Assembly (NCBI GenBank): GCA_024280885.1
Contig: JAJRPF010000023.1
Location: 62,001 to 126,000, forward strand
Direction: 5' to 3'
DNA length: 64,000 bases
Source of the DNA: Planctomycetota bacterium
GTDB taxonomy: Bacteria; Planctomycetota; JAJSAM01; JAJVHW01
Shown: positions 57,474-64,000 of the stretch, in pieces
Layout of the letters: every line of letters starts with the position of its first letter
How positions within the stretch are numbered: the stretch's first letter is position 1
Program-made: the position numbers and the translations under genes
Notes under the pieces: model-generated
What the model was told of the DNA's origin: nothing
Databases searched by the model: none
The model's input: only the letters and a program-made list of their open reading frames with translations

Positions 57474-57541
57474 GCCCGGCCACGACGCTCGGAACCGACG
57501 ACGGACCTCGCCATCGATCCACGAGCGTCGTGCCCCGCCTG

Positions 57542-58066
57542 CTATCCGCCGAAGGGTATCCAGAGCAGTCGCCAGGACGACCCTGCCGCCGTGTTCTGGA
57601 CCTGGAAGAGGCCCCAGAGCAGACGGAAATTGCTCGTCGGAACGCGCTCGCCGTCGCGAACGGCCTCGCCTGTGGAGTTCGCGACCGCGCCGAGCAGGAG
57701 CCCCTGCCCGCTGGACCAACCCGTGTTCCGGCCTTCGTGGTCGAAGTTCGCCGTGGAATTGGTGGTCACCGCCCAGAGCGCCAGTCCCCAATCGTCTTCG
57801 ACGTGGAATTGAGGCCGCCTCTGCGAGTCCGGAGCCGACGACGTCTTGTGATTGCGCCAGACGAGCGGCCACCACGGCAGCCCGGTCGAGTACTCCTCGA
57901 TCTGAGCGGAGTTCGCGCCGAACGACTGCGCCTGCGAGCTGAAGTGGGCCAGGTCGGCAGATGTCAGATCCGCCGAGATGTCGATCCGCCGAAAGTCACC
58001 GGACGTGCCGCAACCGGCGGCGCCGAGAGATGCGAGGGCCAGCGTGAGTGTAGCGAGTGTGCGCAT
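57542..58066 (-). CDS. lipoprotein, unknown function
   Basis: A 174-residue exported lipoprotein. The signal peptide (RTLATLTLALASLG) ends in the lipobox LGAAGC. The mature part has an Asp/Ser-rich start and aromatic motifs (GLPWWPLVWRNHK, FRLLWGLFQVQN, WRLLWIPFGG at the end) that may contact the membrane or a ligand. ATG 58066 has GGAGA upstream; the open frame to 58204 has no signal peptide. It converges with the M16 pseudogene. Confidence 0.7.
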   Translation of the reverse strand: MRTLATLTLALASLGAAGCGTSGDFRRIDISADLTSADLAHFSSQAQSFGANSAQIEEYSTGLPWWPLVWRNHKTSSAPDSQRRPQFHVEDDWGLALWAVTTNSTANFDHEGRNTGWSSGQGLLLGAVANSTGEAVRDGERVPTSNFRLLWGLFQVQNTAAGSSWRLLWIPFGG

Positions 58067-58542
58067 GAGGTCTCCTTCGCGAACGCCGTGTCCCACATCG
58101 GAACGCGAGCGTCCTCCCCAGAGGCCGGCGGTCGCGTCTGCGACCCCGAAACCGGTCTCCATGCGTGCCCGGACGCACGCCGCATTCCGATCGCGCCGCA
58201 TCATGCCGACGGCTCAGGACTTCAGTCGGTCAGTACGTGATGCGCTTCTGCACGTCGGAGGATAGGGGATTGAATCCGAGCCGCCACCCGGAACCCCGTC
58301 TCGGAACCTCTCTCCCACCCGCGAGTCTCCCCCATCCGCGGCTGAACGTGGTCTTCAACGCCCGTGATCGGTCGCGGATCAGGTCGGCGGGGCGACGACG
58401 GGCACTTCGGCCCCCGGACACCGACCGCTTGCAGCTCCCCCCGCGAACCCAGGCTCGACGTCACGGAGAAGACGACAGAGCGCCCCCAACCGCGCCCGTC
58501 CACCGCTGAACCCCCGCCTTCGTCGATACCGTCGATCAATCC
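58067..58542. other. 476-bp intergenic stretch
   Basis: No gene is supportable. It lies between the lipoprotein start and an IS91-like remnant and contains only out-of-frame GC-rich reading. Confidence 0.4.
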
Positions 58543-58665
58543 TCAAGCCACCGGTGGATCGGTGATGTTCAGGTGGCGCAGAATGACCTCGACGACCGTG
58601 GGATCGACGAACACGCTGATCACCTTGAGCGGTCCGCACCAGCGAGGGCAGAGGAGCGGGTCGGC
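58543..58665 (-). pseudogene. C-terminal remnant of an IS91-like transposase
   Basis: The last 35-40 codons of a transposase reading DPLLCPRWCGPLKVISVFVD then PTVVEVILRHLNI. This matches the Cys-pair and C-terminal helix pattern (CP.C.G.M..I..I.DP.V...IL.HL) of IS91-like, HUH-type transposases. Nothing of the catalytic domain remains. It records a former insertion. Confidence 0.6.
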
Positions 58666-58694
58666 GTGCGGGTTCCTGCTCGCACCATCAACGC

Positions 58695-60581
58695 TCACTC
58701 CGGGCGGCGGAGCAGAAAGACCGTCGTGCCGCCGACGATTCGCGCGCGCACAGTCTCCTCGAGCACGAGCGTCGAGAAGATGCGTCTCTGCGCCTGGAGC
58801 TGGGCGCGCGCGCTGGACAGGTATCCGGCAGTCGTCATGCGCTGCGAGTAGCCGCCCCCGCCCATCGGTGAAGATACCTTCCAACTCTCGTCCACATGGG
58901 ACGCGGCCGCGCGAACCCAATCATCGACGATCGCCGCGACCTGCTCTATCTGCTCCTCGTCGAGTCTCCAGATTCCTGCCAGCACGTGTTCGCGGAGCAT
59001 CTGGGCGTGCGCCGCGTCATCGACTCCCCGGACGACCCGCACCCCGTCCGCGTAGTTGACGCCCGCGAACGGATCGGAGCCCTTCCAGTTGCGATCCTGT
59101 TGCGCGACGAGCACGTCGCGCTGTTCGATCCGCAGGAGCCCGAACAGAGCGGTCACGAATACATCGCGGCGCGCAACTTCTCCGATCTGGATCGAGAGCG
59201 CGTGCCGGCTGCCGACGCGCTTCTCCGCCGCGATGTCGTTCGTGTAGGCCACACCCAGGTTGGTAATGGCGGACCGCTGCGCGCCATCCAGGGGAAGACG
59301 TTCGGTGGCCAACCTCTCGGCGATGGTGTTGGCCACGACGATCGGGAGAGTCTGGAGCGCGCGTGCGTCCGGATCGCCCGACGCCTGGAACGGTGCGAGC
59401 GCCTGAGTCACGCGCAATCCCGCGCCCATGAGGGTCATCATCTGTTCGCGGCGCTCGATCGCATCCGTCGCGGAGGCCAGTTTCGCTCGCCCCACCTGCA
59501 ACGCGCGCGAGTCCGCGGCGACCGCCTTCCAGTCCACGCCTCCGGCAGAGCCCGAGAACTCGCCGAACGCGATCACCGGCGATGCGGAACGCGCGTGGTC
59601 GGCTTCCGTCGTGTCAGGTGCGGCGTCAGGCGTACTCCTCGGCCCGGGATCGGCCGTCGCTTGGCCCCCCAGCTCAGTCTGCAGACGTTCGGTCTCCGCC
59701 ATGAGTCTCGCGATCTGCGGTGTCGCGGTCCGCTCGCGCTCGGTCGCAGCGCGCAACTCGGTTGACTGCTGGTCGAGGGCGGCCTGTAGCCGCGTCGCCT
59801 CGGATACGTCGGGCGCTGTGGAAGATCCGATCGCGGCGCCCGACAATTCGACGCTTGCCAGACCACCGACGCAAAGGGCTGCTGCCACGCACGCGAGAAA
59901 GACACTCTTCTTCATCACAAATCCTCCAACTGACACACCGATCGAAGCACCGGACGAGACACCACAGACGGTGGGCGCGACGGAGCGCGCGGCATCGAGG
60001 CAAACCGAGAGAAGGGCGCCCTCGCCCCTTTCCGGAGCCATGCACAGCGCGGCGCCGAGCACTGAACCGCCCGCCAGACCGAGCCGCTGCCGCAGACGAG
60101 CGAGTCCGCGCTGGGCTGCTTCTCCGGCGGTCGAGGGAGCGATGGCGAGCGCCACCGCCGCCTCGCGGATCGTGAGCCCCGCCACATGGACCAGCACAAC
60201 TGCCTCGCGCTCCCGCTCGGGCAGCCGCTCGACCTCGTTGCGCGCGATCGTCGCGAACTCGTTGAGCGCGGCGATCTGCGCCGGATCGACTGCGTCCGGA
60301 TCGACGCGTTCCGCCTCTTGTCCCATCGCGACATCCTCGTACCGCGCGCGCCGCGCCCTCTTCCGACGTGCGTTGCGAGCGACGTTGCGCACGACTGCCG
60401 CAAACCACGGCCAAGGATCATCCTCTGGAACCGCTTCCGGCTTCTGCGCGGCGACGACGCACGCTTGCTGCACGACGTCGTCGGCTTCGGCCGGACACCC
60501 AACGAGCAGGACGGCGAGCCGCCATGCGCGCAGCGAGCACTCGCGTACGCATCTCTCGACTCGGGGCTCCAACGAGGTCAC
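58695..60581 (-). CDS. ECF-type sigma factor fused to membrane-anchored extension
   Basis: A 628-residue protein. Residues 10-75 are sigma region 2 (LAVLLVGCPAEADDVVQQAC, PWPWFAAVVRNVARNARRKR). Residues 110-165 are region 4 (ERLPEREREAVVLVHVAGLT, IREAAVALAIAPSTAGEAA). A transmembrane helix (KKSVFLACVAAALCVGGLAS, 224-243) follows, then an extended extracytoplasmic domain of about 385 residues. Planctomycete ECF proteins with such tails may be released or regulated by proteolysis. An internal ATG at 59915 (Met223) has GGAGG seven bases upstream, so a separate 406-residue membrane protein may also be made. GTG 60581 has GGGAGAG upstream. Confidence 0.78.
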   Translation of the reverse strand: MTSLEPRVERCVRECSLRAWRLAVLLVGCPAEADDVVQQACVVAAQKPEAVPEDDPWPWFAAVVRNVARNARRKRARRARYEDVAMGQEAERVDPDAVDPAQIAALNEFATIARNEVERLPEREREAVVLVHVAGLTIREAAVALAIAPSTAGEAAQRGLARLRQRLGLAGGSVLGAALCMAPERGEGALLSVCLDAARSVAPTVCGVSSGASIGVSVGGFVMKKSVFLACVAAALCVGGLASVELSGAAIGSSTAPDVSEATRLQAALDQQSTELRAATERERTATPQIARLMAETERLQTELGGQATADPGPRSTPDAAPDTTEADHARSASPVIAFGEFSGSAGGVDWKAVAADSRALQVGRAKLASATDAIERREQMMTLMGAGLRVTQALAPFQASGDPDARALQTLPIVVANTIAERLATERLPLDGAQRSAITNLGVAYTNDIAAEKRVGSRHALSIQIGEVARRDVFVTALFGLLRIEQRDVLVAQQDRNWKGSDPFAGVNYADGVRVVRGVDDAAHAQMLREHVLAGIWRLDEEQIEQVAAIVDDWVRAAASHVDESWKVSSPMGGGGYSQRMTTAGYLSSARAQLQAQRRIFSTLVLEETVRARIVGGTTVFLLRRPE

Positions 60582-60657
60582 GCGCTCAGCTCTCCCTCGG
60601 TCTGGTCCGTTCTACGCACGAGCAACAGGCCCGTACAACCTCACCTGTCTCTGCAGC

Positions 60658-61162
60658 TCAATTTGTCCGGGACTTGGTCGATAACCGGGAATCCCACGGC
60701 GCGTTTCCGAGGACGAAGAGATGTCCGTCGAAGAGCTCCGCACGCAGCTCGCTACGGACGATGCCGGCGAGTCCGTCGTAGCGGCGTCGCAAGTCCACCG
60801 GCTCCGCCGCCAGGTAGATCCGCAACGACGGTGGCAGGATCAGCATGCGCGCACCGCCGCCACGACGCGCCCCAGATGCGCGGGGTCGAAGTCGGCCGGG
60901 ACGTCGATGTGCACGTCCCCCGCGCGCACGCAGAGAGGTCGCGGGTACGGTCGCGGCGCGTGATCTCGCGCTTCCACCACGTGAACGTCCCCATCTTCAT
61001 CCCGATCGACGCCGCAAATGCGCGCTGCGTCATCCCGGTCGCCAACTGCTGCGCGATTACCTCGCCCTCCTCGTGCGGAGAGACGTCAAGCTCGCATGGA
61101 TCACAGTCGCTACCAGATGGGGTCCGTCGGACCGTTACGCTGAACACGGTTTCTTGGGACAC
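60658..61162 (-). pseudogene. IS66-family TnpA/TnpB remnant
   Basis: A decayed IS66 element. 61162 to about 60960 resembles the TnpA HTH (QQLATGMTQRAFAASIGMKM, WWKREITRR). After a frameshift it continues LCVRAGDVHIDVPADFDPAH, then LGRVVAAVR, the TnpA end. TnpB follows at 60846 (MLILPPSLRIYLAAEPVDLR, YDGLAGIV, GHLFVLGN) and stops early at 60658 after losing its C-terminus. TnpC and the terminal repeats are absent. Confidence 0.72.
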
Positions 61163-62050
61163 ACGCAGATCGAGATCTCCAGAGATCAGGATCGGAGCTC
61201 AGCTTCAGGAATACGGCGGTGCGCATGATCGTTCTTCGTGGATCCTCACTCCGAAACGACGATGGCCGGTGCGCTCTCCGGCGCGGTAAGTCTGGTTCCT
61301 CTGTCATCCCCTCGATATCTGCGGGGATCGGGGCCGGTCATCGTCAGCGCGCCCCTCATCGCCGAGGGGCCAATCGGCACTTTGTTCGACCTCTTCCGCT
61401 TCGTACATCTGCAGGACGGATGCGGCGCAGTGGCAGGCACGTGACGCCGAGGAGTGATCCGCCCTTGACCCCGATCGCGCACGGTGGAAGGAACCGCGCA
61501 CAGCCAGGATTGGCGCTGAGCGAGGTCCGGGTGAGAAACCCTGGTCCCCGAGTGCAGGTCGTCTGCGGTGCCCAGCTCACGATCAAGGAGCGGTGCTTCT
61601 CCATCGGCGGTCGCTGGCGCCAATCTGAAACGGAGTACTCCGCGGTCGAAGAGATTTCTGACAAGCGGAGCGGCACGGGCGCGATACCGAAGTACGGGCT
61701 CGGTGTCGAGTCTCCAGGAGCGTCCCGCCACGGTGGTCCTGGTGGCCCCGTCCCGACCATCGATGGCCGGTGCACGCTGCGCGTGCGGCAACTCTGGTTC
61801 CTTCTGCATCCCCTTGCTCTCGACAGGGACCGGAGCCGGTCATCGTCTGGGGTGCGGAGCATGTGCTCAGCGGGGTTCGAGGGGACACTCGTCATTCTGC
61901 GCCGACGCGTCATTCGCACGTGGCTTCCGCTCCGTCTCCGACGGTACGACCGATACCGTCCCAACGAACGGTCATCCCGGGACGTGTGCCCGAACTCCGC
62001 GATCCGCGTAGTGAGAGCGAAACGACGGGGGCGCACACCCCCGCCGTCTT
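61163..62050. other. 888-bp stretch without supportable gene
   Basis: Open frames exist on both strands but none has protein-like composition. Two segments (about 61256-61345 and 61758-61840) are imperfectly similar to each other, both containing GATGGCCGGTGC and GCCGGTCATCGTC. The area is probably decayed mobile DNA. Confidence 0.45.
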
Positions 62051-62539
62051 TCAGAACCAGCTCGCAAGGAGCGGTTCCTTGCCCGACGCGACCGCCTCAC
62101 GCACAAGCGCAAGGGCCTGCTCGAAGTCGCGCATCGGACTTCGATGACCGGCACGTTGACGGACACACCCCGCGACGGCCGCATGAGCATCCCCGCCATG
62201 GCAGGCATCGATCCACTCGCACCAATTCCGGCGACGGGCACGGGCATCCGCAACGATGAGGGCCGCCACTGTCGGAGTGGCGTACCCCAAGCTGCCTGCG
62301 ACCACATGCGCAACGGTTCGGGGCCAGAGCGCCATCACGACGCGCGCTCCCCAGTCGGCGGGATGCATCGGGAGGACACCCACGGCGACTGCGGCGGCGA
62401 TCACGACGCGGGACTCGTTCGGCCGCAGCGGGCCGCGGACTGGTGGACGTAGGGCTTCCGGCAACTTGAACAGGACATCGTTGCCCATCGAGGACAACAG
62501 GTCCTCGGGCAGTCGGAGCACAGCGGTCTCGATCTTCAT
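62051..62539 (-). CDS. orphan protein downstream of ECF sigma gene
   Basis: A 162-residue protein. It opens MKIETAVLRLPEDLLSSMGN. A hydrophobic middle follows (VVIAAAVAVGVLPMHPADWG, VVAGSLGYATPTVAALIVAD), then a basic segment and an acidic helical end (RDFEQALALVREAVASGKEP). ATG 62539 has AGGAG eight bases upstream. It is codirectional with the ECF sigma gene and 358 bp after it, where an anti-sigma gene is often found, but no anti-sigma motif was seen. Confidence 0.55.
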   Translation of the reverse strand: MKIETAVLRLPEDLLSSMGNDVLFKLPEALRPPVRGPLRPNESRVVIAAAVAVGVLPMHPADWGARVVMALWPRTVAHVVAGSLGYATPTVAALIVADARARRRNWCEWIDACHGGDAHAAVAGCVRQRAGHRSPMRDFEQALALVREAVASGKEPLLASWF

Positions 62540-62897
62540 GGCGGATCTCCTGGGACAGCGGGAAGGGCGGGCCATCCTTCTTGTCCCCGGATCGGGCACG
62601 ATCTGGCCGTCGTCGCCCCCATCGAGCTGGCGACGATACGCACCGCGACGTGATCGAGGTGGACCGCGAATGGCGCCCTCCCCGGGACCGAGAGTCACGC
62701 GGCGAAACGCGGTTGTCACCGGCGTGAAGAGGAAGCAGATCGCCACGAGAAGAGTCCCGGCACGCATCGCGACTCGGGGCAGCATCGACGCTGCGGGCAT
62801 GTGGGGAACTGCCCAATCTCCGGGAACTCTCGTGGCCACAGATCTCGGTATGGTTCGACCGCAGGAGCGAGGACTCGCGCCCTCGCTCCCGTTTCGA
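62540..62897. other. 358-bp gap between sigma gene and orphan gene
   Basis: One - strand frame opens with a signal-like segment (AMRAGTLLVAICFLFTPVTT) and stays open into the 62051-62539 gene, so a longer exported form of that gene is possible. No independent gene is supportable. Confidence 0.35.
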
Positions 62898-63434
62898 TCA
62901 GCGTCGCAGAGCTTCGCGCACGGCCGCCCGCGCCCGAGATATCCGCGTCTTCACCGCCGCCGTACTCACGCCTTCGCGCGCGGCGATCTCGGCCATGCCG
63001 TAACCGGCAACGGCATCGTCAAGTGCTCGGCGTTGATGTGCGGGTAGGCGATCGACGATCTCACGAACGGCGTGCACCGCCTCCGGTGCAGGGACGCGAT
63101 GAGAGATTGGTGCGTCACACAGTGTCTCGGCGTAGCGCCGGCGACGGACATGGTCGATCGCGACGTTTCTCGCAATGCGGCACATCCAGCCCTCAAGCGC
63201 GGCGGGATCACGAACCGTGTCGGCACCCTTCCACGCCCGGAAGAACGTGTCTTGCACCGCGTCTTCGGCGTCCTCGGGATTGCCCAGGACCCGAAGTGCC
63301 ACGCGCTGAAGACGGGGCCGCATGCGGGCGTCGAGAACCGTCCAGTCGCGAGGCGTGTCCTCGGAGACGTGGAAGACGGGGAACGGCGACCACGCCGCGG
63401 GCCAGACAGACAACCTCGGAGAAACACTGAGCAT
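62898..63434 (-). CDS. RNA polymerase ECF sigma factor
   Basis: A 178-residue sigma factor. Region 2 lies at about 30-95 (ARMRPRLQRVALRVLGNPED, AEDAVQDTFFRAWKGAD, ALEGWMCRIARNVAIDHVRR). Region 4 lies at about 120-175 (VDRLPAHQRRALDDAVAGYG, MAEIAAREGVSTAAVKTRIS, RARAAVREAL). It should direct RNA polymerase to a specific promoter set. ATG 63434 has GAGGAGGG seven bases upstream. The leader and first eight codons are duplicated at 43902-43965. No anti-sigma factor is recognisable nearby. Confidence 0.88.
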   Translation of the reverse strand: MLSVSPRLSVWPAAWSPFPVFHVSEDTPRDWTVLDARMRPRLQRVALRVLGNPEDAEDAVQDTFFRAWKGADTVRDPAALEGWMCRIARNVAIDHVRRRRYAETLCDAPISHRVPAPEAVHAVREIVDRLPAHQRRALDDAVAGYGMAEIAAREGVSTAAVKTRISRARAAVREALRR

Positions 63435-63477
63435 GGGGAACCCTCCTCGGGGATTGAGGGCGGGATTGCCCTCCATG
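63414..63477 (-). repeat. 64-bp direct repeat, copy 2 (sigma leader)
   Basis: It matches 43902-43965 at 63 of 64 positions (difference at 63436). It covers the ribosome binding site, start codon and first codons of the ECF sigma gene. An in-frame upstream ATG at 63476 would add MEGNPALNPRGGFP to the protein in this copy. Confidence 0.85.
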
Positions 63478-64000
63478 CTCCTTGTGCCCGGGAGACGGCC
63501 CGATCTGTCCCCTACGACGGGTCCGTGGAGCACGAAGCGATCCTGGCGGCGCTCGCCCCCGTCGAGCTCACCGCAACACGGTGGCGCTCGCCCACCGGGA
63601 GGCACTCCGCGCTTGCCACAGCAACCTGTAATCGAGGGCCAGCACGAGGGACATCGAAGCGCGAATCTCCAGAGTCGAGAGAGAGATCCTTGTGGCTTGC
63701 AGAGGCGCGAGGTCAGTGGGGCGGTTTCCAATCCCCACCTGACCCGGAGAGTTGCCGAGAGCGATCCCGTGTCGGGAGGGCGTTCATGCACGAACACTGT
63801 GACCTGCCGCCGAAGGCGCCGATCGAGACACACAACACTCGCCGCGCTGCGCGCTCGGTGGTCAAGCGGCCGTGCGCGCGGCGCTGTGCACCCCGCCGGA
63901 GCCGATCCGGCATTGGCGATGCTGCGACAGGCGCCCGTTCGCGACACGCTCTCTCCGAGGTGAGGCTCCGAAGTCGCGACTGGACATTTGTCCAACGTAG
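63478..64000. other. 523-bp stretch upstream of ECF sigma gene
   Basis: No gene is supportable. It should contain the sigma gene promoter. The first 60 bp share weaker similarity with the region beside copy 1 of the repeat (43966-44025). Confidence 0.4.

Noticed and set aside
61861-61900. Partial tRNA-like T-arm (GCGGGGTTCGAGGGG)
   Set aside because: There is no matching acceptor stem, anticodon arm or CCA, so it is a chance similarity.
61219-62259. 346-codon + strand ORF in the decayed region
   Set aside because: Composition is typical of random GC-rich reading. It shows no domain and overlaps the better supported 62051-62539 gene.

Overview
The window is a high-GC bacterial chromosome segment. 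It carries a Planctomycetota-like gene repertoire: a PEP-CTERM protein, very large TPR proteins, a TMTC-like membrane protein with TPRs, secreted HEAT-repeat proteins, a carboxypeptidase-regulatory-domain protein, an ECF sigma factor with a membrane extension, and several GTG, TTG and probably CTG starts. The phylum assignment is an inference from gene content only, since no rRNA or ribosomal protein gene is present.

Region 1 (about 0.2-34.4 kb) is ordinary chromosomal coding sequence. It opens with a TetR regulator and a SnoaL-like target gene that share an identical palindromic operator. Then come an N-formylglutamate-amidohydrolase-like protein, an SGNH hydrolase, an ALDH7-type aldehyde dehydrogenase and a giant zinc-ribbon/TM/TPR protein with a probable CTG start. 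Next are a PEP-CTERM protein, a multiheme cytochrome c, a TMTC-like protein, ThiC and MgtE, the last overlapping a Dam-like DNA methyltransferase. A dienelactone hydrolase, an RsmC-like methyltransferase, a CAP-domain secreted protein and Pcm follow. Two HEAT-repeat paralogues come next, one interrupted by an in-frame TAG, with a 2.7-kb regulatory-domain protein, a tandem universal stress protein and a SpoU methyltransferase between them. UDP-glucose dehydrogenase closes the region.

Region 2 (34.6-34.9 kb) holds tRNA-Val(UAC), tRNA-Asp(GUC) and a strong terminator. Gene content changes sharply just after tRNA-Asp, as expected for an integration boundary, although no integrase or duplicated att site was found.

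Region 3 (about 35-43.3 kb) looks like a mobile replicon or phage-satellite backbone. It has an excisionase-like HTH protein, a putative replication initiator whose gene contains three phased 22-bp palindromic iterons (an origin-inside-initiator layout like lambda O), several orphan genes, a pair of paralogous Cys/His zinc-motif proteins, and a membrane cluster with a YaaW-like protein.

Region 4 (about 43.3-56.5 kb) reads as a defence island. It holds an XRE regulator, a two-gene operon encoding a HEPN-motif protein and a winged-helix-type partner, a convergent 1373-residue NACHT/STAND NTPase with HEAT-like repeats and a C-terminal PD-(D/E)xK nuclease motif, and a 718-residue protein ending in a diadenylate-cyclase-like domain with an altered catalytic RHR motif. 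Small orphan genes lie between them. These are the best candidates for an undescribed system.

Region 5 (about 56.5-64 kb) is a decayed zone: an M16 peptidase pseudogene with an internal deletion, a lipoprotein, IS91-like and IS66 transposase remnants, a sigma factor fused to a membrane domain with an internal ribosome binding site, an orphan gene, and a second ECF sigma factor. The 64-bp leader of that second sigma gene is duplicated 19.5 kb away inside the island. About 890 bp at 61.2-62.0 kb contain nothing I can support as a gene.
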